Shown here in pieces: positions 1 to 7,712 of a DNA stretch of 49,866 nucleotides. The notes beneath the pieces were generated by a model, which worked only from the letters and a program-made list of their open reading frames with translations, was not told the DNA's origin and did no database searches. Each line of letters starts with the position of its first letter. Positions within the stretch are counted from its first letter, which is position 1. The DNA is from Nitrososphaerota archaeon (GTDB taxonomy: Archaea > Thermoproteota > Nitrososphaeria > Conexivisphaerales > UBA164), in assembly GCA_023381255.1 (NCBI GenBank), contig JAMCTX010000005.1:1-49866 (forward strand). Direction: 5' to 3'. Both the position numbers and the translations under genes were made by a program.

Positions 1-576
1 ACCTACGCGCCTGTTCTCAACACGTTCCTGGACTCGAGCGGGCATGGGTCAAACACCGTATTCCACACATATGGCGGCACCGGCGTTGAGCTTGAGATAG
101 ACCTGCTGACAGGGCAGGTCAAGGTGGTAAGGGCAGTACAGGTTTATGATGTGGGCAAGGTGGTTGACAGGCTGCTTGTAAAGGGCCAGATGGACGGCGG
201 ATTCATAATGGGCATGGGTTCCGCGCTGTTTGAGGAAATAAAGTTCGATAAGGACGGCCGGGTTATCAACCCAAATCTGGTCAATTACTACTTGCCTCAC
301 TTTGAAGACATGACCGCGCAAATGGAAAGTTACATGGTGGAGACGCCGCAGAATGATGGCCCCCTTGGGGCAAGGGGAGTTGGAGAGCATGTAATGGTGG
401 GGGTTGCACCTGCTATAGCAAACGCTATATACAGGGCCATAGGGGTGAAGGTGAACGAGCTCCCTATAACCGCTGAGAAGCTGTGGAGGGCAATAAGGGA
501 GCAGAAGCCAGAGCTGATAGAAAAGGCAACCAAGTCGTTTTACGGCGAAAAAATTCAGGAGGTAAGCAGCATATGA
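1..576 (+). CDS. Molybdenum hydroxylase large subunit (CoxL/XdhB-like), C-terminal part
   Basis: The open frame runs in from the window edge, so only the last 191 residues are seen. It is the molybdopterin-binding catalytic subunit of the xanthine dehydrogenase / aldehyde oxidoreductase / CO dehydrogenase family. The C-terminal signature is present: a GARGVGE segment holding the usual catalytic glutamate, then APAIANAIYRAIGVKVNELP, typical of this family. The motif that separates true CO dehydrogenase (AYXCSFR) lies upstream of the window, so the substrate cannot be fixed; aldehyde or purine oxidation is equally possible. The stop codon overlaps the start of the FAD subunit gene (ATGA at 573-576), so the L-M-S genes form one operon. 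Codons here are richer in G/C than in the following gene. Confidence 0.88.
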   Translation, partial: TYAPVLNTFLDSSGHGSNTVFHTYGGTGVELEIDLLTGQVKVVRAVQVYDVGKVVDRLLVKGQMDGGFIMGMGSALFEEIKFDKDGRVINPNLVNYYLPHFEDMTAQMESYMVETPQNDGPLGARGVGEHVMVGVAPAIANAIYRAIGVKVNELPITAEKLWRAIREQKPELIEKATKSFYGEKIQEVSSI

Positions 577-1439
577 GCTTCACCACACCGTACTTTACAC
601 TTCCAAAATTTACTTACTACAAGCCGGATAACGTTTCTGAGGCACTCTCCCTTCTTAAGCAGCATAACGGCAAAGCAAGGGTGCTTGCCGGAGGGGTGAT
701 GCTGGTTAACATGATGAAGGAAAGAATGGCGTTGCCTGAAGCCGTAATTGACATAAAGGGAATAGGGGAATTAAAGGGCATAGATATAACTGACAAAGGA
801 GTTGAAATAGGATCGGCAGTCACGGCGTCGGAACTTCAGAAATCTGAAATTATAAAAAAGAGGTGCCAACCTCTAGCAAAGGCAGCTTCATATATGGGCG
901 ATAAAATACTCCAGAATTCTGTAACCATTGGGGGAAACATAAGCATTGGCATGCCAAGCACAGACGGTTTGCCAGCCCTGATGTCGATGGATGCTTCGCT
1001 GGAGGTCAGGAGCGCGGACAACGTCAGGACGATTCCATCATCTGATTTAGTTGTAAATATAGGCAGAACAGTCCTGCGTGCAGATGAAATGATTACAAAG
1101 ATAGTTGTGCCGCATACGGAGGGAGTAACAGGCACCTATGCAAAGTTTTTAAATGCAAGCGAAGTTGCAATCTCAACAGCAGCTTTATCTTTGTCCTTAA
1201 CCCAGAAGAAACTTAGGATTGCTGTTGGTGCAATAAGCGCCAAGCCGTATTATTTTGACCAATCTTTACTTGGCTGGAAATGGGACGGGCATCTCGAAGA
1301 AAATATAAAAACTTCTGTTGAGATTATAGGTTCAAGCGTAAAACCAATGTCAGATGCCGTTGCTGGTTCAGAATACCGCAGGGAAGTGTCAAAAATACTT
1401 GTTGCTCGCGCTCTTAAGGATCTATTTGGGGGCGCCTGA
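573..1439 (+). CDS. Molybdenum hydroxylase FAD-binding medium subunit (CoxM-like)
   Basis: A 288-residue protein of the PCMH-type FAD-binding fold that passes electrons from the 2Fe-2S subunit to the acceptor. The two FAD-binding signatures can be read: an AGGVMLVNMMKER segment near residue 45 (family form AGGxSLxPxMK) and QNSVTIGGNIS near residue 115 (family form RxxxTIGGNL). The start chosen is the ATG overlapping the large-subunit stop; AGGAGG-like purines lie a few bases upstream. Its length fits the family (about 280-290). The central and late parts are more AT-rich than the flanking subunits. Substrate remains unknown, as for the large subunit. Confidence 0.88.
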   Translation: MSFTTPYFTLPKFTYYKPDNVSEALSLLKQHNGKARVLAGGVMLVNMMKERMALPEAVIDIKGIGELKGIDITDKGVEIGSAVTASELQKSEIIKKRCQPLAKAASYMGDKILQNSVTIGGNISIGMPSTDGLPALMSMDASLEVRSADNVRTIPSSDLVVNIGRTVLRADEMITKIVVPHTEGVTGTYAKFLNASEVAISTAALSLSLTQKKLRIAVGAISAKPYYFDQSLLGWKWDGHLEENIKTSVEIIGSSVKPMSDAVAGSEYRREVSKILVARALKDLFGGA

Positions 1440-1440
1440 A

Positions 1441-1917
1441 ATGAGGACCATAACCATAACCGTGAACGGCCTTTCAAGGGAGGCAACCGTGGAGGACAAC
1501 GAGCTTCTGCTTAACGTCCTCAGGGACAAGCTTGGCGTCACAAGCGTGAAGGCGGCATGCTGGAGGGGTGAGTGCGGCCTGTGCACTGTTCTTCTCAACG
1601 GATTGCCTGTAAAGAGCTGCATGACCCTTGCTGTGGAAGCTGATGGGAAGGAGGTGGTGACAGCTGAGGGGCTTTACTCTGATGAGAGAGCAAGGAAGCT
1701 TCAGGAATCGTTTGTGGAGCACGGAGCAATGCAGTGCGGGTTCTGCACGCCCGCATTTGTTGTCACTTCGCACTACGTGCTGAGCAGGGACCCTGAAATT
1801 GACGGCGAGGACTTGAAGAGGGAGCTCAGCGGCGTTATATGCAGGTGCGGCACATATTACCAGATATACGATGCCGTAAGGGACGCGAGGAAGTACTACA
1901 AGGATAAAAACCTTTAA
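1441..1917 (+). CDS. Molybdenum hydroxylase 2Fe-2S small subunit (CoxS-like)
   Basis: A 158-residue iron-sulfur subunit with both expected clusters. The N-terminal plant-ferredoxin-like cluster is CWRGECGLC followed later by a cysteine in KSC. The C-terminal helical domain has CGFC and, about 30 residues on, CRC in VICRCGTYYQI. It carries electrons between the molybdopterin site and FAD. The ATG at 1441 lies one base after the FAD subunit stop and gives the normal family length; a longer reading that begins inside the previous gene adds a tail with no family similarity. It is the last gene of the operon in the order large, medium, small, which differs from the common M-S-L order. Confidence 0.92.
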   Translation: MRTITITVNGLSREATVEDNELLLNVLRDKLGVTSVKAACWRGECGLCTVLLNGLPVKSCMTLAVEADGKEVVTAEGLYSDERARKLQESFVEHGAMQCGFCTPAFVVTSHYVLSRDPEIDGEDLKRELSGVICRCGTYYQIYDAVRDARKYYKDKNL

Positions 1918-1954
1918 TTTAAAATTATTTCATTTTTTTCTGTGGAAAGGAAAG

Positions 1955-1964
1955 TATTAATAAA
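1955..1964 (+). promoter_or_regulatory. TATA-like promoter of the PCNA gene
   Basis: TATTAATAAA sits about 30 nt before the PCNA start codon in an otherwise short intergenic space. This spacing suits an archaeal TATA box with a transcript starting at or very near the ATG. The assignment rests on sequence and spacing only. Confidence 0.45.
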
Positions 1965-1988
1965 GCCCCCAGATAAAAGTAAGGCTGT

Positions 1989-2738
1989 ATGTTGCAGGTA
2001 ACTTCAAAGGACGTTAATGGCTGGAATACAGTAATAAAAGCGGCATCAGCGCTTCTGGAAGAGATAGCGCTAGAGTTCCATCCAGATAAAATAACAATGA
2101 GAAATATGGACCCTTCACATATAGCCATGCTAAATCTTGAATGGCTGGCCCAGTCATTTGATGGATATGTGTGTGATGGCGAATATATAATAACGCTCAG
2201 GTTAGAGGACCTTGCAAATGTGGTAAAGAGGGCTTCAAAGGGTGATACTATGGAAATTTCGCTGGGTGAAGGAAACTCGGTAGTTATAAAGGTAAGGAAC
2301 GGGTACCAGAGGGAGTTCACTTTGCACAGCCTGGAATCATCGCACACCGCCGTTCCCCTGCCCAAGGTCAATTTTGCGGCTAAAGTTGTAATTACTTTAA
2401 AGGGGTTCAGGGACGCAATTGCAGACATAGCTACAGTTTCAGACCAGATTGTAATTAAAGGAGAATCGGGTTCACTCACATTAAGTGGTTCAAGCGAATA
2501 TGGAAACGTAAAGGTTACGATGACAACAAGCACGTCAGAATTAAAGGAAATTGACATTGCAGATTCATCAACGGCATCTTACAGCGTTGAATACCTTGAA
2601 AAATTCATAAGGTCGCTTTCGACATCGACGGATACCCTCTCAATTCAATTCGGAAACCGTTTGCCGGTGAAGGTGGAGGCACCCATTGACCAAAAGGGCT
2701 CAAAGCTTGAGTATTACCTGGCTCCAAGAGTTGAATAA
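1989..2738 (+). CDS. pcn: DNA polymerase sliding clamp (PCNA)
   Basis: A 249-residue archaeal PCNA, the trimeric ring that tethers DNA polymerase, ligase and FEN1 to DNA. Recognisable features are the MRNMDPSHIAMLNLEW segment near residue 38, the glycine-rich interdomain region, and the C-terminal TLSIQFGNRLPVKVEAP with YYLAPRVE at the end. Length matches the family (about 245-250). It begins its own transcription unit with a TATA-like box 30 nt upstream, and a small membrane protein gene follows after 2 nt. PolB and RNase HI, other replication genes, lie at the far end of the window. Confidence 0.97.
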   Translation: MLQVTSKDVNGWNTVIKAASALLEEIALEFHPDKITMRNMDPSHIAMLNLEWLAQSFDGYVCDGEYIITLRLEDLANVVKRASKGDTMEISLGEGNSVVIKVRNGYQREFTLHSLESSHTAVPLPKVNFAAKVVITLKGFRDAIADIATVSDQIVIKGESGSLTLSGSSEYGNVKVTMTTSTSELKEIDIADSSTASYSVEYLEKFIRSLSTSTDTLSIQFGNRLPVKVEAPIDQKGSKLEYYLAPRVE

Positions 2739-2740
2739 AA

Positions 2741-3079
2741 ATGGATTATTCTAAAATAATAAAGCAGCTGAAGAAGGTTGAAATGTGGTACGTTCTGGCT
2801 TTTCTTTTGATAGCTTCAGGTCTCATAAGTTTCGTGCTGGGCAAGCCCCTTATTCCTCTGGCATCGATATTTACTTCAAATTCTTCTTACCAGACACTTT
2901 TTGAGACGATCCTTATATTCCTGATAAATTTGATGGGCATTGGTGGCGTTTTTTTGATTGCTAAGGTAAGTTCAACCAGGGAAGTGAGGTTCGGCCGTTT
3001 TTATGTAGCTGGTGGCTTGGCACTGCTGATAATGTGGTTTGCGATAATGTATGAGCTGTACATAACAGTTTACGGTTAG
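2741..3079 (+). CDS. Small three-helix membrane protein of unknown function
   Basis: A 112-residue protein that I do not recognise. It has three hydrophobic stretches long enough to cross the membrane, roughly residues 15-37, 52-75 and 86-108, and a short basic N-terminus (MDYSKIIKQLKK) that should stay in the cytoplasm. It starts 2 nt after the PCNA stop, so it is probably cotranscribed with the clamp gene. No catalytic motif is visible. Being tied to PCNA may simply reflect compact packing. Confidence 0.75.
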   Translation: MDYSKIIKQLKKVEMWYVLAFLLIASGLISFVLGKPLIPLASIFTSNSSYQTLFETILIFLINLMGIGGVFLIAKVSSTREVRFGRFYVAGGLALLIMWFAIMYELYITVYG

Positions 3080-3133
3080 CAAACATTTTTTGTTAAATTG
3101 CCTCAAATAATTTCGTTCCGTTACTCCAAAACC

Positions 3134-3140
3134 TTTAATA
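3134..3140 (+). promoter_or_regulatory. TATA-like promoter of the L7Ae operon
   Basis: TTTAATA preceded by CC lies about 28 nt before GTG 3166 and 38 nt before ATG 3175. It would drive the L7Ae-S28e-L24e-ndk operon. Confidence 0.4.
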
Positions 3141-3174
3141 ATGCTTAATTGTGTAGAGAACGAAGGTGAAGCCG

Positions 3175-3552
3175 ATGAGCCAAAAGCCAAGTTACGTTAA
3201 ATTTGACACGCCAGCGGAGCTGTCACAGGCAGCTCTTGAGGCGGTAAAGCAGGCTAAGGAGTCCGGAAAGATTAGGAAAGGCACCAATGAAGCCACAAAA
3301 GCCATTGAAAGGGGCGAGGCAAAGCTGGTGGTAATTGCGGAGGATGTTGACCCGCCAGAAGTTGTTGCCCACCTGCCAATGATCTGTATGGAGCGCAAGA
3401 TTTCATACATATATGTGAAGACTAAGGCAGATCTGGGCTCTGCAGCAGGTCTGCAGGTTGGAACCGCCGCTGTAGCCATAGTTGAATCAGGCCAGGGAAA
3501 ATCCATAATAGACCAGATAGTCAGTTCATTATCAAAGATAACTGGAGCTTGA
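3175..3552 (+). CDS. rpl7ae: Ribosomal protein L7Ae
   Basis: A 125-residue kink-turn RNA-binding protein. In archaea L7Ae serves in the large ribosomal subunit and also in C/D and H/ACA guide RNPs and RNase P. The family core is clear: [29 protein letters not shown] followed by [18 protein letters not shown]. The ATG at 3175 is preferred because GGTGA ends 5 nt before it; an in-frame GTG at 3166 would add three residues and could be a leaderless start. It heads the conserved archaeal cluster L7Ae-S28e-L24e-ndk. Gar1, an RNP partner, is encoded near 33 kb. Confidence 0.96.
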   Translation: MSQKPSYVKFDTPAELSQAALEAVKQAKESGKIRKGTNEATKAIERGEAKLVVIAEDVDPPEVVAHLPMICMERKISYIYVKTKADLGSAAGLQVGTAAVAIVESGQGKSIIDQIVSSLSKITGA

Positions 3553-3559
3553 GTAAACT

Positions 3560-3772
3560 ATGAGCGAAAAGGAGGAGCAGTTAACCCCCGCAGAAGTGGT
3601 TCAAATAGTTGGCAGGACAGGAGTTGCCGGTGAAATTACGCAGGTAAGGGTTAAAATTTTGAGTGGAAATGAAAAGGGCAGAATTCTTACAAGGGATGTA
3701 AAAGGGCCAATAAAGATGGGCGATATAATAATGCTCAGGGAGACCGAGAGGGAAGCCAGGAAAATAAGGTGA
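3560..3772 (+). CDS. rps28e: Ribosomal protein S28e
   Basis: A 70-residue small-subunit ribosomal protein with an OB-like beta barrel. The family signature [19 protein letters not shown] and the C-terminal [16 protein letters not shown] plus [12 protein letters not shown] are all present. It lies 7 nt after L7Ae and 6 nt before L24e, in the conserved archaeal order, and is surely cotranscribed with them. Confidence 0.97.
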   Translation: MSEKEEQLTPAEVVQIVGRTGVAGEITQVRVKILSGNEKGRILTRDVKGPIKMGDIIMLRETEREARKIR

Positions 3773-3778
3773 CATGAG

Positions 3779-3967
3779 GTGCAGGTATCAAAGAAGGTTT
3801 GTTCATTCTGTGGCCGCCCAATAGTTTCAGGAACCGGAATTACCATCATTATGAATGACGGCTCGGTCTACAGGTTCTGCAGCAACAAATGCAGGTTATC
3901 CATGCTTAAAATGAGAAGGGACGCAAGAAAGCTTAAGTGGACCGAGAAGCATACAGGTAAGGTATGA
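3779..3967 (+). CDS. rpl24e: Ribosomal protein L24e
   Basis: A 62-residue zinc-ribbon protein of the large subunit. The four zinc ligands are visible as CSFC near residue 8 and FCSNKC near residue 36. The start is GTG, at the end of a GAGGTG purine run just past the S28e stop. The gene overlaps the ndk start by four bases (ATGA type), pointing to translational coupling. Confidence 0.95.
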   Translation: MQVSKKVCSFCGRPIVSGTGITIIMNDGSVYRFCSNKCRLSMLKMRRDARKLKWTEKHTGKV

Positions 3968-4368
3968 GCAACAGGACTTTAATACTGGTTAAGCCAGACG
4001 CTGTAAAGAGAGGCCTTGTGGGCAGAATAATTCAGAGGTTTGAAGATAAGGGATTCAAGCTGCTTGATATAAAGATGGTTGAAATGAACCGGGAAATGGC
4101 GGAAAACTTTTATTCGGTGCACAAAGGCAAGCCATTTTTTGAAAACCTTGTTTCATTTATAACTTCTGGCCCGGTAGTGGCTGTAATTATGGAGGGCAGG
4201 AATGCAATTGATGCCGTGAGGGTAATGATAGGCAGCACCGACGCATCAAAGGCAGCCCCGGGTTCGGTAAGAGGTGATTTCTCCCTGGGCCTTACTGATA
4301 ATTCAATACATGCTAGCGATTCAGAAGAGAGCTTCACAAGGGAGACAGCGGCTCTGGGAATGCAGTGA
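3964..4368 (+). CDS. ndk: Nucleoside diphosphate kinase
   Basis: A 134-residue enzyme that equilibrates NTPs and NDPs by a phosphohistidine. The catalytic histidine is in NSIHASDS near residue 115; the [14 protein letters not shown]-terminus and the [17 protein letters not shown] loop are standard. It overlaps L24e at its start. In many archaea the translation factor gene infB follows here; in this window a HAD phosphatase takes that place. Confidence 0.97.
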   Translation: MSNRTLILVKPDAVKRGLVGRIIQRFEDKGFKLLDIKMVEMNREMAENFYSVHKGKPFFENLVSFITSGPVVAVIMEGRNAIDAVRVMIGSTDASKAAPGSVRGDFSLGLTDNSIHASDSEESFTRETAALGMQ

Positions 4369-4370
4369 TC

Positions 4371-5459
4371 ATGTCATTATACAGGGAATTTGCAACTGCT
4401 AACGGCATTTCTTATTTAAAGGATGATCATATTGATTCGGAAAGTCTAATAATGGATATAGACGGCACTCTCATTGATACAAGGGAATCCTACAACGCTA
4501 CAATCAGGACAACCGTAAACCTCTTTTACAGGTGGGTCACCGGCTACCAAGTACCGGACGAAACAATCAACGGCGCCGTGGGCAGGCTGAGACTTACAGG
4601 GGGATTTAATAACGACTGGGACTCCGTGTACGGGATTTTAATGGGGCTGTTTGCTGGATTGCCAGATGACCTTTTGAAAGATATATCTTCAGAAAAATTT
4701 GAACTTTTCAAATCCAGGCCAAACATAAAGCCCAAGGCCAGTGTATTAAATGATTCAGTTACAAACCTGAATTATTTGCTGATGTACGCTGGTTCTGCCG
4801 GCGCAAAAAGCATCGAGGACGGCCTGTCCAAGCTCTTTTTCAAAAAGGACAGGCTCAACTACCTCTTGCTTTTAAAGAAGAAGTTAAATTATCCCGAAAC
4901 GCCCGCCAAGAGCCTTTTAGTGAGGGTATTTGAAGAGCTCTACCTTGGCAGGGATATTTTCAAGCAAATGTACGCGGCGGAGCCCAGGTTCAAGCTCTCC
5001 AGGGGATTTATAGAGAATGAAACTGTAAAACTTGAGGCCGATGTTCAAACCTACCTTAAAAGGAAGTATGGTAACAGGATAGGGATAGCCAGTGGGCGGC
5101 CAGGCCATGCAGCCAGAAAATCTCTTGGAAAGTTGATTGATACATTTTTTAACAATTCAGCCTGTGCTTTTTTGGATGATGCCGTCAAAGCTTCTTCTGG
5201 TGGTGAATGGATGGGCAAGCCAAATGAATTTATGCTATTAAAAGTGTTAAAGGCGTTAAATGTTAAGAGCTGTATTTATGTGGGAGACTCGGCAGAGGAT
5301 ATAATTATGGCCAAAAACGCATCAGAAAGCGGCTATGACGTTAAGTTTATAGGCGTGTACGGGCTGTCTGTCGATTACAAAAGCTTTGTTGAATACTTCA
5401 TGAAAAATGAAGCAGCGGCAATCATACCGACAATTAATGAATTAAAATTTATAGTTTAG
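4371..5459 (+). CDS. HAD-superfamily phosphatase (TIGR01548-like)
   Basis: A protein of about 362 residues with the haloacid dehalogenase fold. Motif I is MDIDGTLIDT near residue 28 with the nucleophilic aspartate; motif II is GIASGRPGHAARKS; motif III and IV correspond to GKPNEF and YVGDSAEDIIMAKNA. GGFNNDWDSVYG and the cap sequence resemble the HAD-IA family called TIGR01548, sometimes linked to histidine or sugar phosphates. The substrate cannot be told from sequence. ATG 4371 is chosen; a GTG at 4365 overlaps the ndk stop and would add two residues. The cap domain is long, with a leucine- and lysine-rich helical insert at about residues 110-190. Confidence 0.82.
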   Translation: MSLYREFATANGISYLKDDHIDSESLIMDIDGTLIDTRESYNATIRTTVNLFYRWVTGYQVPDETINGAVGRLRLTGGFNNDWDSVYGILMGLFAGLPDDLLKDISSEKFELFKSRPNIKPKASVLNDSVTNLNYLLMYAGSAGAKSIEDGLSKLFFKKDRLNYLLLLKKKLNYPETPAKSLLVRVFEELYLGRDIFKQMYAAEPRFKLSRGFIENETVKLEADVQTYLKRKYGNRIGIASGRPGHAARKSLGKLIDTFFNNSACAFLDDAVKASSGGEWMGKPNEFMLLKVLKALNVKSCIYVGDSAEDIIMAKNASESGYDVKFIGVYGLSVDYKSFVEYFMKNEAAAIIPTINELKFIV

Positions 5460-5542
5460 GTAATTTTTTGGACAATCGTTTGCTGCGCGCGCCATGGAAT
5501 TAATATTCACTCTTTAAAATGCATTGAGACAGTCTGAAAAGA

Positions 5543-5550
5543 TTTATAAA
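5543..5550 (+). promoter_or_regulatory. TATA box of the NCS1 permease gene
   Basis: TTTATAAA lies with its centre 28 nt before ATG 5575. The spacing predicts a leaderless transcript starting at that ATG and supports it over the in-frame upstream codon at 5524. Confidence 0.55.
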
Positions 5551-5574
5551 TTAACTTTCTTCATCAAAAAATTG

Positions 5575-7200
5575 ATGGTAAAAAAAGATACCATACAGGT
5601 AAGCAAGGAAAATAACGTTGACGTGTACAAAAACGATGTAAAATATTATCCAGAAACAGGGCAGGTTGAAATGACTGCCAAGTTCCCGGATCAGCCACTT
5701 TTATGGAACGAAGATTTCCATCCAACCCCTGTGAATTTAAGAAACTGGGGCGCTGGCACATTCGCAGCACTGTGGTTCGGCATGGCGTTTATCGTTGCCA
5801 GCTGGAGCTTGGTTTCACTTGGTCTGGTGCTGGGGTTAAACATAACCCTTACACTGATCCTGGACTTTGTGGGCAGCGTGATAGTGCTGATACCAATGAT
5901 ACTTCAAGCGCACGGCGGTGCCAGATATGGGCTAGCTGAAACACAACTTACAAGGTCAAGGTGGGGAACTTTTGGTGCATGGCTTCCCTCTTGGATAAGG
6001 GCAATTATTTCTATGGGCTGGTGGGGCATTGAAACTTACATACTGGCAGAAGCAGCATCCGGGATATACATTGTAATGTCAGGGAATTACAGCGTTATAG
6101 ACAAACTGGTTGCAAGTGGCTCGTATGGCCCTGCGACAATAGCAGCCGCATATCCAACAATATTCTGGTCAATATTTGTAATAGCCATTATTGCGCAGAT
6201 AGTGTTGTTTTATTATTCACCACCCACAAAGGCTCAGCCGGCATTAAAGTGGTTTGCCAGGATAGCCGCACCCCTTATCGCTATAGCATTTATATTGATC
6301 TGGGTGCCTTTCATGTCTCAGGCTAAGTTCAACTTTACTCCAATATTTTCCATCCCAACTTCCGTAAGCGGAACACAGCTATGGATAAGCGCAATTGTTT
6401 TTACAAATGCGGTTGTGGCATTCTGGGCAACAATGGCCATGAGCATGCCTGACTACACCAGATTCAGCAAATCGCAGAAGGCACAAATTTACGGGCAGAT
6501 CCCAATGCCATTTTACATGCTGATAGTCGGGTTCCTGGGCGCAACTGCGACAGGGGCCGCAATGGCGCTTTACCACACGCAGATCTGGGACCCTATACTT
6601 TTAACCGTGGTGCATGTGCCAGCCATATATACAGTCCCCGCGTTAATACTAATACTCATATCAACATTTGCAGTAAACACTTTTGCCAACACAGTGGCTC
6701 CGGGCTATGATATAGCCAATTCACTGCCAAAAAGATTAAGCTGGTTCAGGGGTGTGGTAATAGGGATAATCATAAGCCTCATCATAGGCGCATATTCATT
6801 CTACGGTTCAGCTTATTCCTATTTATACACCTGGCTATTGACATATGGCGGATTGCTTGGGGTTGTCGAAGGCGTGCTAGTTCTTGACTATGTTGTAATT
6901 AGGAGAATGTGGTTCAATCCAAGGGATGTATTCAGAATGCATGGGGATTATACTTACTGGAAAGGAATAAATCCAGCAGCCATAATTGCATTTATAATTG
7001 GAACAGTGCTGATATATGTGCCATCGCCAATTCAGCCATACCTATTTGACGGGTCATGGATATCAGGGTTTATCATTGCTGGAGTAATTGATATTCTTTT
7101 AATGAGATTCTGGATAATACCAAAATACCAACCATTCCTCAAGGGCGGGCTTCTTATGGGATACGTGGACGAACACGTGACAGCGTTTAAAGGAAATTAG
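5575..7200 (+). CDS. NCS1-family permease (nucleobase/cytosine/allantoin type)
   Basis: A membrane transporter of about 541 residues in the nucleobase:cation symporter 1 family (LeuT fold, 12 helices). Recognisable stretches are NLRNWGAGTFAALWFGMAF in the first helix region, GARYGLAETQLTRSRWGTFGAWLPS, a conserved GWWGIETYI segment and SMPDYTRFSK, the last being typical of NCS1 proteins. The start is set by a TATA box 28 nt upstream; an upstream reading adds a lysine-rich stretch overlapping the TATA box. Substrates of NCS1 members are purines, pyrimidines, hydantoins or thiamine; which one is unknown. Purine use with the molybdenum hydroxylase at the window start would be possible but is speculative, since unrelated genes lie between. 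Confidence 0.9.
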   Translation: MVKKDTIQVSKENNVDVYKNDVKYYPETGQVEMTAKFPDQPLLWNEDFHPTPVNLRNWGAGTFAALWFGMAFIVASWSLVSLGLVLGLNITLTLILDFVGSVIVLIPMILQAHGGARYGLAETQLTRSRWGTFGAWLPSWIRAIISMGWWGIETYILAEAASGIYIVMSGNYSVIDKLVASGSYGPATIAAAYPTIFWSIFVIAIIAQIVLFYYSPPTKAQPALKWFARIAAPLIAIAFILIWVPFMSQAKFNFTPIFSIPTSVSGTQLWISAIVFTNAVVAFWATMAMSMPDYTRFSKSQKAQIYGQIPMPFYMLIVGFLGATATGAAMALYHTQIWDPILLTVVHVPAIYTVPALILILISTFAVNTFANTVAPGYDIANSLPKRLSWFRGVVIGIIISLIIGAYSFYGSAYSYLYTWLLTYGGLLGVVEGVLVLDYVVIRRMWFNPRDVFRMHGDYTYWKGINPAAIIAFIIGTVLIYVPSPIQPYLFDGSWISGFIIAGVIDILLMRFWIIPKYQPFLKGGLLMGYVDEHVTAFKGN

Positions 7201-7218
7201 GTCATCTTTACTCATTTT

Positions 7219-7707
7219 TTATTTTTTTAGATACGCTAAGTAACTGTTATTTATCAGCTCTAAATCCTCATTTGTTGTTTTCCTGACAATTCTTGCTGGA
7301 GAACCCATTAAAACGCTCATATCTGGAAATTCTTTCATTTCTGTTACAAGGGCGCCTGCCCCCAGTATGCTCCCCCTGCCTATCACTGACCCGTTAAGGA
7401 TTATTGAACCCATGCCTATCAGGCAATCATCATTGACCTTCGCTCCATGAACTATTGCCCCATGACCCACTGTCACTCTCTTGCCTATCACTGTTGGAAA
7501 GCCCGGGTCTGAGTGCAGCACAGCATTGTCCTGCACGTTTGAAAATTCATCAACGCTGATCAATTCCTCGTCGCCCCTTATAACAGCACCCGGCAGAACG
7601 CTGACGCCTCTGCCAAGCGTTACATTACCGGCCACATATGCCGTTTTGGCAACAAACGCATCAGCGTGCACCTTTGGAACAAGTTTACCTATTTTTATGA
7701 TAGTCAA
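7219..7707 (-). CDS. Gamma-class carbonic anhydrase-like hexapeptide protein, zinc ligands kept
   Basis: A left-handed beta-helix protein of about 162 residues. The three histidines that bind metal in the gamma class are in place: AVLHSDPG, then VGHGAIVHG. The RGDEE and SNVQDNAV segments also match. It could be an active carbonic anhydrase or a ferripyochelin-binding-type homologue. The TTG at 7707 is chosen because GGTGA precedes it by 5 nt; an in-frame GTG at 7716 overlaps the upstream gene's stop. The gene follows the HTH/ATP-cone gene on the same strand with coupled stop and start. A second member at 42018-42533 has lost all three histidines. Confidence 0.88.
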   Translation of the reverse strand: MTIIKIGKLVPKVHADAFVAKTAYVAGNVTLGRGVSVLPGAVIRGDEELISVDEFSNVQDNAVLHSDPGFPTVIGKRVTVGHGAIVHGAKVNDDCLIGMGSIILNGSVIGRGSILGAGALVTEMKEFPDMSVLMGSPARIVRKTTNEDLELINNSYLAYLKK

Positions 7708-7712
7708 TCCGA

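Noticed and set aside
1-576. Aerobic CO dehydrogenase
   Set aside because: The deciding active-site loop is outside the window, so only the wider family is claimed.
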